DNA of 64,000 nucleotides from Streptomyces griseoruber (GCF_001514205.1 NZ_KQ948763.1:411887-475886); one strand, 5' to 3'; shown: positions 36,192 to 47,108, counted from the first letter of the stretch. Translations and numbers: made by a program. The notes: generated from the sequence alone by a model not told the origin.

Positions 36192-37439
36192 TCACGAGGC
36201 GGGCGCGGTGCGGCTCCTGGCCGGGGTGGCGCGCTTGGTGCTCCGCTGCCCGACGCGCTGGAGCGCCCCTTCGAGCGCGAACGTCGCGGCTCCCAGGCAG
36301 ACGGGGTCGGTGGGGATCGCGGAGAGGACGATCCGGCTGGCGGCCAGCGGCCGTTTCAGCGCGTGCCGGGCGACGGCCTCGCGCACCTCCTCCAGCAGGG
36401 GTTCGCCGAGCCGGGCCGCGACCCAGCTGCTCAGCACCACCACCTCGGGATTGAGTACGTTGACCAGGACGGCGACGGCGGCGCCCAGATAACGGGCCGT
36501 GTCCCGTACGACCTTGACGGCCACCTGCTCCCCCGCGGCGACCCCGGCCGCCAGCGCGTCGATGGTGGCGGTCTGGTCCCCCGGGTGCAACAACGGGCTC
36601 TGCGGGCTGAGTTCGCGCAGATTCTGCATGATCCCGAGTGCGCCGACATACGTCTCCACACAGCCGTGATTGCCGCAGCGGCACAGCCGGCCGTCGAGCA
36701 CGAGCGTGGTGTGCCCCCACTCGCCCGCGCTGTTGCTGACGCCCCGGTGCAGCCCGCCGCCCAGGACGAGACCGGCGCCCACACCCGTGCCGAGGTTCAC
36801 CACGACCGCGTCGCCGTGGCCGCGCGCCGCCCCGAACCACAGCTCGGCGACCGCGCTGGCCCGCAGCGGATTGTCCAGGTACAGGGGATACGCGATGTGT
36901 TCGGAGAGCAGATCGAGCAACGGCACGTCGTGCCAGTCCCAGTTGGGCGCGTACTCGGCGATACCGGTGTCCCGGTCCACCTGCCCCGGCACGCTCACCC
37001 CGACCCCGAGCACCCGTGCCGCCTCCACCCCGGCCTGCGCGACCACCGAGCCGACGGCCGCCGTGACATGCCCGACCACCTGCTCCGGGCGGCTCTCGCC
37101 GGGGCGCATGTTCTCCTCGGCGCGGGCCAGCACGTTCAGCGCCAGGTCGAACAGCTCGACATGGACGTACGTCTCCGCGATGTCGACGCCGATCAACGCG
37201 CCCCCCGACGCGTTGACGGCCACGAGACCCCGGGGGCGGCCACCCGCCGAGTCCTCGAACCCGACCTCCGTGATCATGCGGAGGTCGAGCAGCTCGCCGA
37301 CGAGCGTGGCGACCGTGGCCAGGGACAGTCCGGTCGCGGCCGCCAGCTCCTGCCGGGAGGTGGGCGAGGAGGCGATGATCTGGCGCAGCACCTCGTAGCG
37401 GTTCGCGGTGCGGATGTCCCGTGATGTGCCGCGCTTCAT
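36192..37439 (-). CDS. ROK-family transcriptional regulator
   Basis: A 415-residue sugar-responsive repressor. Residues 15-70 form a winged helix-turn-helix (NRYEVLRQIIASSPTSRQEL, AAATGLSLATVATLV). The ROK domain has an ATPase-like GVDIAETYVHVELFD, the phosphate-loop-like VVVNLGTGVGAGLV, EWGHTTLVLDGR, and the zinc motif CRCGNHGCVETYVG that defines ROK proteins. The ATG at 37439 follows GAAGGGAG. Its promoter shares a 14-bp element with that of the transporter operon just downstream, so control of galactoside uptake plus self-control is the likely role. Confidence 0.93.
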   Translation of the reverse strand: MKRGTSRDIRTANRYEVLRQIIASSPTSRQELAAATGLSLATVATLVGELLDLRMITEVGFEDSAGGRPRGLVAVNASGGALIGVDIAETYVHVELFDLALNVLARAEENMRPGESRPEQVVGHVTAAVGSVVAQAGVEAARVLGVGVSVPGQVDRDTGIAEYAPNWDWHDVPLLDLLSEHIAYPLYLDNPLRASAVAELWFGAARGHGDAVVVNLGTGVGAGLVLGGGLHRGVSNSAGEWGHTTLVLDGRLCRCGNHGCVETYVGALGIMQNLRELSPQSPLLHPGDQTATIDALAAGVAAGEQVAVKVVRDTARYLGAAVAVLVNVLNPEVVVLSSWVAARLGEPLLEEVREAVARHALKRPLAASRIVLSAIPTDPVCLGAATFALEGALQRVGQRSTKRATPARSRTAPAS

Positions 37440-37500
37440 CGAGCTCCCTTCGCCGCCCCGGCACCGAGGCCGGTAGCGGCGACGGCACCGGCGCGGCGAC

Positions 37501-37535
37501 AGGCTATGGCGTGCCACGACGTTCGACAAGGGGTT
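37501..37535 (-). promoter_or_regulatory. Promoter of the ROK regulator
   Basis: On the minus strand TTGTCG (37529-37524) and TAGCCT (37506-37501) are 17 bases apart. The -35 sits in AACCCCTTGTCGAA (37535-37522), nearly identical to the element of the transporter promoter. A perfect 10-base palindrome CTTTATAAAG (37546-37555) lies just upstream. Confidence 0.65.
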
Positions 37536-37586
37536 AGGAAAGGGGCTTTATAAAGTCCGCCGCGCCCCGGTGCGCGGGTGGCGCGT

Positions 37587-40375
<2,789 letters not shown>

Positions 40376-40400
40376 TCCCGGCACCGCCGTTGAGCACAGA

Positions 40401-40465
40401 GGTGAGCCGCAGAGGTGAACCAAAGCGGTGAACCAAAGCGGTGAACAACAGAGGTGAACACAGAG
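40401..40465. repeat. Five 13-bp tandem repeats
   Basis: Copies start at 40401, 40414, 40427, 40440 and 40453, each GGTGAACCAAAGC or a close variant, in exact 13-base phase. They lie in the 290-base gap after the radical SAM gene and about 200 bases ahead of the sigma-like/CBM2 gene. No coding role is evident. Confidence 0.9.
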
Positions 40466-40665
40466 CGGCCCGCGTCCGTACTACTCGGCGGAGCATGGGA
40501 CGCGGCCGCCTGCCGAACCCCTGTACGGACGTCCTTACATGACATCTGAACAGGGCGCTTGTCAGTTGTGTGAGAAACGTGAAATCCTCGGTGCCTGCCG
40601 CGAGGTTCCCCCCAACTCCATTGCCGTCATGGTGAGTTGACCTCGCATTTGGATGCAGGAGTCAC

Positions 40666-42159
40666 ATGCCCGACCTGCCGACCCCGAAGGACGCCGCGGA
40701 GGCCGCGCTGTTCTCCGAGTGCTGGGACGCCGTCCTGTCGTACGCGGACCTGTGCACGTCCGGTTCGACCGCGGCCAACCAGCTGGCCCGTGAGGCGTTC
40801 GCGCTCGGCATACACGAGGCCCGCGCCGCCGACGACGGTACCGCACGAGGTGCCGGCCGCCGCTCGTCCCGGCTGCCCCGGATCCCCCTGCTGCTGACCG
40901 CCGTACGCAACACGGCGGCCGCCTGGGAGACCGAGGGACAGGGCCACAAGCTCGACCCCGACCTGCGACTGTGGCTCAACTCGGACAAGGCCTGGCGCTA
41001 CACCGGCCCGCCGCTGAGCCGCCCCATCGCCCTGCGCGGACTGCGCGACATGGGCGAGTCGGACGCCACCCTGCTGTGGCTGGCGGAGGTGGAGGCGCTT
41101 CCGCTGCGTTCCGTCGTCCGCCGCCAGGGCCTCGACCCGGACGCCTCCGTCGAGGAACTCAACGCGGTCCGCGGCCTGTTCCGCGACCGCTGCCACCGCA
41201 ACCACCTCGACACGCCGATGAGCGCGGAGTGCCGCTCCTACGTCCGGCTGCTCGACGCCGTCACCCGCTCGCCCGGCGCCGACACCCCCGACGACCTCTC
41301 CCGGCACCTCGCCACCTGCGTGGAATGCGCCGAGGCCGCCGCCTGTCTGCGACTGCACGGCGGCGGACTGCCCGCCGCGCTCGCCGGCGGTGTCATCGGC
41401 TGGGGCGGTCTCGCCTATCTGGAGCGCCGTCGCCGCGCCGCCGAGGTCCGCCTCGGCGCCGGACGCCCCGACGCGCCGGACCCGGAGGGCCAGGCGGAGC
41501 GGGCCGCGGCCCACCGGGCCCGCCTCAGGCGCCACGGGCTGTTCGCCGCCGCCGTCCTGGTCTCGGGGCTGGCGCTCGCCGCGTCGCTGATGCCGTTCGG
41601 CGGCGGCAGCGGCACCGACGCGCAGAAACTCCCCACGGACACCAGCCCGGTGGCCGGTCCCGGCTCCACCGTGCCGTCCTCCGGTGCGCCCGCGACCTCC
41701 GCCCGCCCGTCGTCGGCGTCCCCGGCGCCGTCCGCCGACGACACGCCGGGCACCGGCACGAAGGGCGACGAGAAGCCCGACCCCGAACCGCAGGGCACCT
41801 CCTCGGCCACCACCGGCACCGGTGGCGGCGAGACCGGGGGCGCGGCCGTCTGCGAGGTCCGCTACGACCTCGTCAACCAGTGGCCCGACGGCTTCCAGGC
41901 CAGCGTCACGTTCACCTCGCCCACCGCCCTCGACTCCTGGCGGGTCGCCTGGTCCTTCACGGACGGGCAGCACGTCGACCAGATGTGGGACGCGAGCGTC
42001 GCCCAGCAGGGCACCCGGGTCACCGCGACCGCGGCCGACTACAACCGCTCCGTCACCGCGGGCTCCACCGTCACCTTCGGGTTCCTCGCCTCCTGGCAGG
42101 ACACCAACACGGCGCCGTCCGGCTTCACGCTCAACGGTCAGGAGTGCACGGGCTCCTGA
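40666..42159 (+). CDS. Sigma-like membrane protein with anti-sigma zinc motif and CBM2
   Basis: A 497-residue multidomain protein. Residues 10-55 (ALFSECWDAVLSYADL and AANQLAREAFALGIHEA) resemble sigma region 2. Residues 130-178 (ATLLWLAEVEALPLRSVVRR) resemble region 4 of ECF sigma factors. His214-x3-Cys218-x2-Cys221 is the HxxxCxxC motif of zinc-binding anti-sigma factors. Hydrophobic segments lie near 234-251 and 291-310. A Pro/Ser/Thr linker then leads to an extracellular CBM2-type domain (395-497) with WPDGFQASVTF, SWRVAWSF and FGFLASWQDTN. It would let extracellular polysaccharide influence transcription. I recall that ECF groups with carbohydrate-binding extensions exist in actinobacteria. 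ATG after GCAGGAG. Confidence 0.82.
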   Translation: MPDLPTPKDAAEAALFSECWDAVLSYADLCTSGSTAANQLAREAFALGIHEARAADDGTARGAGRRSSRLPRIPLLLTAVRNTAAAWETEGQGHKLDPDLRLWLNSDKAWRYTGPPLSRPIALRGLRDMGESDATLLWLAEVEALPLRSVVRRQGLDPDASVEELNAVRGLFRDRCHRNHLDTPMSAECRSYVRLLDAVTRSPGADTPDDLSRHLATCVECAEAAACLRLHGGGLPAALAGGVIGWGGLAYLERRRRAAEVRLGAGRPDAPDPEGQAERAAAHRARLRRHGLFAAAVLVSGLALAASLMPFGGGSGTDAQKLPTDTSPVAGPGSTVPSSGAPATSARPSSASPAPSADDTPGTGTKGDEKPDPEPQGTSSATTGTGGGETGGAAVCEVRYDLVNQWPDGFQASVTFTSPTALDSWRVAWSFTDGQHVDQMWDASVAQQGTRVTATAADYNRSVTAGSTVTFGFLASWQDTNTAPSGFTLNGQECTGS

Positions 42160-42190
42160 GCGCCCGTCCACGGGAAAAAGAAGTGGCGTC

Positions 42191-42219
42191 CTCCGTCAGG
42201 TCCCCCTAGCCTGACGGAG
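42191..42219. terminator. Perfect 10-bp stem between the CBM2 protein and the rsgA leader
   Basis: CTCCGTCAGG (42191-42200) pairs with 42210-42219 around a 9-base loop that contains CCTAG. It could terminate the upstream gene, or regulate the leader peptide region just downstream; the two cannot be distinguished. Confidence 0.5.
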
Positions 42220-42253
42220 TCATCCAGGGACACAGGAACAGGAGGTGGGACCG

Positions 42254-42328
42254 ATGACTGTCACCGGCACCGGGGCCGCTCGACGCGGCCAGACGATCGT
42301 CCACCTCACCCCCGCGGTCTCCGGCTGA
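42254..42328 (+). CDS. Possible 24-residue leader peptide upstream of rsgA
   Basis: An ATG preceded by AGGAGGTGGG opens a 24-codon frame ending in TGA at 42326-42328. The peptide is basic and Thr-rich, with no known motif. The ribosome site is stronger than that of the rsgA gene 60 bases downstream. It may be a translated leader, or merely a fortuitous frame in the rsgA 5' region. Confidence 0.4.
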   Translation: MTVTGTGAARRGQTIVHLTPAVSG

Positions 42329-42388
42329 CCAACCGACCTCTTCGCGCGCCCGCGCGCGCCGCCGGGGCCGCCCTGTGAAGGGTTTCCC

Positions 42389-43576
42389 TTGCATTCCTCC
42401 GTTTCTCCGGATGCGTCTTCTCCCGCTTCTTCGCCCGCTTCTTCTCCTGCCGCGTCCCGCGCCTATTCCCGCGCCTCCGCGCACCCTCTCGCCGCCCTCG
42501 GCTGGGACGAGGACTGGGCGGCCGAGTTCGCGCCCCACGCCGAGCACGGGCTGCTGCCCGGCCGGGTCGTCCGGGTCGACCGCGGCCTGTGCGACGTCGT
42601 CACGGCGGCCGGTACGGTCCGTGCCGACACCGAGTTCGTCGTCCCCCACGACCCGATGAAGGTCGTCTGCACCGGCGACTGGGTCGCCCTCGACCCCGAG
42701 GGCGCCGATCCGCGATACGTCCGCACACTGCTGCCCCGCCGTACCGCGTTCATCCGCTCCACCTCCTCCAAGCGGTCCGAGGGGCAGATCCTCGCCGCCA
42801 ACGTCGACCACGCCGTCGTCGCGATCTCGCTGGCCGTCGACCTCGACCTCGGCCGGATCGAACGGTTCCTGGCGCTGGCCTGGGAGTCCGGCGCCCAGCC
42901 CGTCGTCGTGCTCACCAAGGCCGACCTGGTGCCCGACCCGGTCGTGCTGGCGCATCTCGTCCAGGACGTGGAGACCAGCGCCCCCGGGGTGCCGGTGCTG
43001 CCCGTCCGCGCCCGCGACGGCGAGGGCGTCGAGGAGCTCGCCGCGCTCCTCGGACGGGGCACGTCCGTGCTGCTCGGCGCGTCCGGCGCCGGCAAGTCCA
43101 CCCTCGCGAACGCGCTCGCCGGCGCCGATCTGATGGCCGTCCAGGCCACCCGTGACCTCGACGGCAAGGGCCGGCACACCACGACCACCCGCAATCTGCT
43201 GCCGCTGCCCGGCGGCGGTGTGCTCATCGACACCCCCGGACTGCGCGGGGTCGGCCTGTGGGACGCCGGCGGCGGGGTCGGGCAGGTCTTCGCGGAGATC
43301 GAGGAGCTGGCCCGCGGCTGCCGGTTCCACGACTGCGCGCACGACGCGGAACCGGGGTGCGCCGTGCGCGCCGCCGTCGACGACGGGGAGCTCGCGCCGC
43401 GCCGGCTGGACAGCTACCGCAAGCTCGTCCGGGAGAACCAGTGGATCGTCGCCAAGTCCGACGCCCGGGTCCGCGCCGACATCCGCCAGGACTGGAAGCG
43501 CAAGAAGGCGGAGGGCCGCGCCGCCGGGGACGCCAAGCGCGGCCGCGGACCCTGGCAGCCCGCGCCGCCCCGGTGA
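42389..43576 (+). CDS. rsgA: Ribosome small-subunit-dependent GTPase RsgA
   Basis: A 395-residue GTPase acting late in 30S ribosomal subunit maturation. An OB-fold domain (about 45-110) is followed by the circularly permuted GTPase: G4 LTKADL, then G1 GASGAGKSTL, and G3 DTPGLRG. The C-terminal zinc domain has the signature Cys-x-His-x2-Glu-x2-Cys in CAHDAEPGC. The TTG at 42389 follows GAAGGG by 6 bases. The first 40 residues are an Ala/Ser/Pro-rich extension absent from typical RsgA. No aroA gene precedes it, unlike many actinomycete copies, so it may be a paralogue. Confidence 0.92.
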   Translation: MHSSVSPDASSPASSPASSPAASRAYSRASAHPLAALGWDEDWAAEFAPHAEHGLLPGRVVRVDRGLCDVVTAAGTVRADTEFVVPHDPMKVVCTGDWVALDPEGADPRYVRTLLPRRTAFIRSTSSKRSEGQILAANVDHAVVAISLAVDLDLGRIERFLALAWESGAQPVVVLTKADLVPDPVVLAHLVQDVETSAPGVPVLPVRARDGEGVEELAALLGRGTSVLLGASGAGKSTLANALAGADLMAVQATRDLDGKGRHTTTTRNLLPLPGGGVLIDTPGLRGVGLWDAGGGVGQVFAEIEELARGCRFHDCAHDAEPGCAVRAAVDDGELAPRRLDSYRKLVRENQWIVAKSDARVRADIRQDWKRKKAEGRAAGDAKRGRGPWQPAPPR

Positions 43577-43649
43577 CCCGTACCCCCGCGTCACCGTCAC
43601 GTCCGATTTCCGCTAGCCCCTTCCCCGTCCCGGGCGAAGACTGGAGGGC

Positions 43650-45095
43650 ATGACGGGTCAGGACACCAGGGACGGAACCGGGTACGACCGTACGTGCGAC
43701 ACCCCGTACGACACCCCGTACGACACCACGTACGACACCCGGTACGAGGCGGTGCGCAGCCGGGACGCGCGGTTCGACGGGGAGTTCTTCTTCGCCGTCG
43801 AGACCACCGGCATCTACTGCCGGCCCAGCTGCCCCGCCGTCACCCCGAAGCGGCACAACGTGCGCTTCTTCACCACGGCCGCCGCCGCGCAGGGCTCGGG
43901 CTTCCGGGCCTGCCGGCGGTGCCGCCCGGACGCCGTGCCGGGCTCCGCCGACTGGAACGTGCGCGCCGACGTCGTGGGCCGGGCCATGCGGCTGATCGGC
44001 GACGGGGTCGTGGACCGGGAGGGCGTCGCCGGGCTCGCCGTACGGCTCGGCTACAGCGCCCGCCAGGTGCAGCGGCAGCTCACCGCCGAGGTCGGCGCGG
44101 GCCCCGTCGCCCTCGCCCGCGCCCAGCGCGCCCACACCGCGCGCGTGCTGCTCCAGACCACCGGGCTGCCGGTCACGGAGATCGCCTTCGCGTCCGGGTT
44201 CGCCAGTGTGCGCCAGTTCAACGACACGATCCGCGCCGTGTACGCGGCGACCCCGACCGAGCTGCGGGCCGCCGCCCGCGCCTCCCGCCGTACCGGCACC
44301 CCGGCCGCCGGGATCCCGCTGCGGCTCGCCCACCGGGGCCCCTACCGTGCGGGCCCGGTCTTCGACCTGCTGGAGCGGGAGGCCGTGGCCGGGGTGGAGG
44401 AGGTCGGCGGACCGGCCGGCGGGCGGACGTACCGCCGTACGCTCCGCCTCCCGCACGGCACCGGGATCGTCGCCGTCGACGAACGGCCGGGCGACCCGGG
44501 CCGCGCGAGCGCCCTGCACCCCGGCGGCTGGCTCGACGCCCGGCTGCACCTCACCGACCCGCGTGACCTCACCACCGCCGTCCAGCGGCTGCGCCGGCTG
44601 TTCGACCTCGACGCCGACCCGTACGCCGTCGACGAGCGCCTCGGCGCCGACCCCCGGCTCGCCCCGCTGGTCGCCGCCCGGCCGGGGCTGCGCGCCCCCG
44701 GGGCCGCCGACCCCGAGGAGTACGCCGTACGGGCCCTGGTCGGCCGTACGGAGTCCGAACGACTGGTCCGCGACCACGGCAAGGCCCTCGACGCGCCCTG
44801 CGGCACCCTCACCCACCTCTTCCCGGAACCGGCAGCCGTGACGGAGGCCGTCGGCCCCCTCGCCGTCGCCCTCGCCGACGGCCGGGTCCGCCTCGACCCC
44901 GGCGCCGACCGGGACGACGCCGAGGCCGCCCTGCTCGCCGTACCCGGGCTGGACGCCCGTACCGTGGCGGCGATCAGGGCCCGCGCCCTCGGCGACCCCG
45001 ACGTCGCGCCGCCCGGCGCCGACGTACCCGACACCTGGCGTCCCTGGCGGACATACGCCCTTCACCACCTGCGCGCAGCGGAGGAGACCCCATGA
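43650..45095 (+). CDS. Ada-AlkA fusion (methyl-phosphotriester sensor with degenerate AlkA glycosylase)
   Basis: A 481-residue fusion in the alkylation response. The N-terminal Ada domain has the zinc/methyl-acceptor cysteines 57, 61, 88 and 91 (GIYCRPSCP and CRRCRPD); Cys57 matches Ada Cys38, which accepts methyl from phosphotriesters and makes the protein an activator. An AraC helix-turn-helix (about 110-200) follows, then an AlkA-like 3-methyladenine glycosylase. The helix-hairpin-helix reads VPGLDARTVAAIRARAL and the segment that should carry the catalytic Asp is shortened to PPGADVPDTWRPWR, so glycosylase activity is doubtful. A 12-bp repeat (43698-43745) encodes the DTPY-like run near the N-terminus. 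Overlaps the Ogt gene by 4 bases. Confidence 0.9.
   Translation: MTGQDTRDGTGYDRTCDTPYDTPYDTTYDTRYEAVRSRDARFDGEFFFAVETTGIYCRPSCPAVTPKRHNVRFFTTAAAAQGSGFRACRRCRPDAVPGSADWNVRADVVGRAMRLIGDGVVDREGVAGLAVRLGYSARQVQRQLTAEVGAGPVALARAQRAHTARVLLQTTGLPVTEIAFASGFASVRQFNDTIRAVYAATPTELRAAARASRRTGTPAAGIPLRLAHRGPYRAGPVFDLLEREAVAGVEEVGGPAGGRTYRRTLRLPHGTGIVAVDERPGDPGRASALHPGGWLDARLHLTDPRDLTTAVQRLRRLFDLDADPYAVDERLGADPRLAPLVAARPGLRAPGAADPEEYAVRALVGRTESERLVRDHGKALDAPCGTLTHLFPEPAAVTEAVGPLAVALADGRVRLDPGADRDDAEAALLAVPGLDARTVAAIRARALGDPDVAPPGADVPDTWRPWRTYALHHLRAAEETP
43698..43745. repeat. Four-copy 12-bp in-frame tandem repeat
   Basis: Four units of GACACCCCGTAC or variants lie inside the ada-alkA gene just after its start, encoding four tandem Asp-Thr-X-Tyr tetrapeptides. 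Confidence 0.9.
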
Positions 45096-45592
45096 CGACC
45101 GGCATCGCGCCCGTGTACTGGACCAGCGTCGGCGGCCCGCTCGGCCCCCTGCTGCTGACCGCCGCCCCCGACGGCGCCCTGACCTCGCTCTCCGTCGAGG
45201 GGCAGCGGGGCGGGCGCACCGTCCAGGACGGCTGGCGGCACGACCCGGGCCCGTTCCGCGCCGCCGAGGAGCAGCTCGCCGCCTACTTCGCGGGAGAGCT
45301 GAAGGAGTTCCGGCTGGAGCTGCGCGCCGAGGGCACGGAGTTCCGCGAGCGGGTGTGGGCGGCACTCGACACCGTCCCCCACGGGGCGACCACGACGTAC
45401 GGCGAGATCGCCGCCCGGATCGGGGCCTCCCGTATGGCCGTGCGGGCCGTCGGGGGGGCGGTCGGCGCGAATCCGCTGCTGATCCTGCGCCCCTGCCACC
45501 GGGTGATCGGCGCGGACGGCTCCCTCACGGGGTACGCGGGCGGCCTGGAGCGCAAGATCCGGCTGCTGGAACTGGAGGGCGTGCGGTCCTGA
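45092..45592 (+). CDS. ogt: Methylated-DNA-[protein]-cysteine S-methyltransferase
   Basis: A 166-residue suicide repair enzyme that takes alkyl groups off O6-alkylguanine onto Cys135 in LRPCHRVIG. Upstream are the helix-turn-helix Arg-finger region TTTYGEIAARIG and MAVRAVGGAVGANPL, in normal order. The length fits Ogt proteins. The ATG overlaps the Ada-AlkA stop (ATGA), so the two are coupled and form the alkylation damage operon. The stop codon lies within the first of three GGTCCTGAA repeats. Confidence 0.95.
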   Translation: MTTGIAPVYWTSVGGPLGPLLLTAAPDGALTSLSVEGQRGGRTVQDGWRHDPGPFRAAEEQLAAYFAGELKEFRLELRAEGTEFRERVWAALDTVPHGATTTYGEIAARIGASRMAVRAVGGAVGANPLLILRPCHRVIGADGSLTGYAGGLERKIRLLELEGVRS

Positions 45593-45630
45593 AAAAGCCG
45601 TGAGGTCCTGAAGGACCGTGAGGTCCTGAA
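45585..45630. repeat. Three spaced GGTCCTGAA direct repeats
   Basis: Copies at 45585, 45604 and 45622 recur every 18-19 bases; the second forms a short hairpin GGTCCT-GA-AGGACC (45604-45617). They begin inside the ogt stop region. The purpose is unclear, possibly a weak terminator. Confidence 0.7.
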
Positions 45631-45788
45631 AAACAGGGGGCGGGCCCGTCCGGAAGGGCCCTCCGGCGGCCTTCCGAGGGGCATCCGGGCGCGTACCGGG
45701 GGACCTCGCGGGAGCCGTCCGCCCACCGCCTCCGGGGCCCGGCACACGTCGGCCCGTGACCTCGCCCCATACCGTCTGAGCTGGCCTT

Positions 45789-45827
45789 TTGTTCCCGTCG
45801 CGGCTAGGTTTCCCTGGTCGGGAACAA
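45789..45827. promoter_or_regulatory. Inverted repeat flanking a TAGGTT box before the methyltransferase gene
   Basis: TTGTTCCCG (45789-45797) is the exact reverse complement of 45819-45827. Between the arms lies TAGGTT (45805-45810), a possible -10. The methyltransferase ATG is 20 bases further. An operator pair around the start point is plausible. Confidence 0.5.
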
Positions 45828-45847
45828 GCCCGGGGGGAAGGAAGCCG

Positions 45848-46627
45848 ATGGACCGTCACATACGTACGGTGGACGACGTGCTGGAACTTCTGGACGGCCT
45901 GTTCGCGCCGGAGGCCGACCGCTGGACGGCCGACGGGGCCGCCTGGTGGGACGGCTTCTACACTGACCGCTCCAGGCCGGTGCCGTTCTTCGCCGCGAAG
46001 CCGGACGAGAACCTCGTCTCGTACCTCGACCGCGGGCTGATCACCCCGGGCCGCGCCCTCGACCTGGGCTGCGGGCCGGGCCGCAACGCCCTGCACCTCG
46101 CCGCCCGGGGCTTCGAGGTGGACGCGGTCGACCTCTCCCCGACGGCCGTCGCCTGGGCCGAGGAGCGGGCCCGTGCGGCCGGGGCCGAGATCCGGTTCCA
46201 CTGCGGCGACGCCTTCGCCCCCGGTGCCGCGGTCCTCGACGGCCCGTACGACCTCGTCCACGACTCCGGCTGCTTCCACCACCTGCCGCCGCACCGCCGC
46301 GTCAGCTATCTCGCCCTCCTCGACCGTGTCCTGGCCCCCGGCGGCCATCTCTCCCTCACCTGCTTCGCCGCCGGGCGGATGGGCTCGGAACTCCCCGACG
46401 AGGCCTTCTACCACCGCTCCCGTCTGGAGGGCGGCCTCGCCTACACCCCCGAGTCCCTGCGCGGGATCTTCCGCGACCTGACCGAGGTCGAGCTGCGGGG
46501 CATGCGGGAGCAGGGGGCCGCGTCGCCCCTCTTCGGCGAGTCCTTCCTCTGGACGGCGCTGTTCCGGCGCGACGGGCAGGCGTCCCGGGTCACCCCCACA
46601 GCACCGCCCCCAGCCACGCGCCCGTGA
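45848..46627 (+). CDS. Class I SAM-dependent methyltransferase
   Basis: A 259-residue methyltransferase. Motif I is ALDLGCGPGRNALHLA (about residues 70-85), motif II EVDAVDLSPTAV, motif III YDLVHDSGCFHHLPPH, and motif IV VLAPGGHLSLTCF. The 45 N-terminal residues (LFAPEADRWTADGAAWWDGF) are typical of tellurite/thiopurine-resistance-like relatives. The substrate is unknown. ATG after GGAAGGA. The last 38 bases overlap the convergent DUF456 gene. An inverted repeat upstream suggests it is regulated. Confidence 0.9.
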   Translation: MDRHIRTVDDVLELLDGLFAPEADRWTADGAAWWDGFYTDRSRPVPFFAAKPDENLVSYLDRGLITPGRALDLGCGPGRNALHLAARGFEVDAVDLSPTAVAWAEERARAAGAEIRFHCGDAFAPGAAVLDGPYDLVHDSGCFHHLPPHRRVSYLALLDRVLAPGGHLSLTCFAAGRMGSELPDEAFYHRSRLEGGLAYTPESLRGIFRDLTEVELRGMREQGAASPLFGESFLWTALFRRDGQASRVTPTAPPPATRP

Positions 46628-47072
46628 TCAGCAGGCAGGTGAACAGCTCCGCGAGCACGCTGGAGCCGCCCGAGCGCATGGCCGTGCGCAGGGCCGCGCG
46701 GGCCTCGCCGTGCCGGCCCAGACGGAGCCGTTCACAGAGATAGACGCCGCCCATGAAACCGGGGATCGCGCCCAGCACGGGCACCAGGAAGAAGCCGAGC
46801 AACGCGCCGACCCCGGCGTACACCGCCATCCGGGGGGTCGCGCCGCTCTCCCGCAGCCGGCGCGGCGGCAGCGCCCAGCGCACCACCTGGCTCAGGAACA
46901 GCGCGACGGTGGCGCCCACGAGCACCCACCAGGCGACCGGCTGCGGATCCTTCAGCGCCCACCACAGGACCGCGGACCACACGAACCACGAGCCCGGCAC
47001 CCCCGGCACCAGCACTCCGCACAGGCCGAGCAGGATCACCAGACCGACCAGCAGGAGTTCCCACGCTCCCAT
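46590..47072 (-). CDS. DUF456 family membrane protein
   Basis: A 160-residue integral membrane protein of the DUF456 (PF04306-type) family with about five helices. The segment beginning ELLLVGLVILLGLCGVLVPG matches the family opening, and LGAIPGFMGGVYLCERLRLG is the conserved middle Gly-Glu block. The function of the family is unknown. The ATG at 47072 begins the first helix directly. It is convergent with the methyltransferase gene. Confidence 0.88.
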   Translation of the reverse strand: MGAWELLLVGLVILLGLCGVLVPGVPGSWFVWSAVLWWALKDPQPVAWWVLVGATVALFLSQVVRWALPPRRLRESGATPRMAVYAGVGALLGFFLVPVLGAIPGFMGGVYLCERLRLGRHGEARAALRTAMRSGGSSVLAELFTCLLITGAWLGAVLWG

Positions 47073-47108
47073 CTGCCCAGAGTGCCGGAATCGCGGGGAA
47101 ACGGCAGG

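Noticed and set aside
40401..40465. Possible CRISPR-like array
   Set aside because: The 13-bp units are directly adjacent with no spacers, and no cas genes are present.
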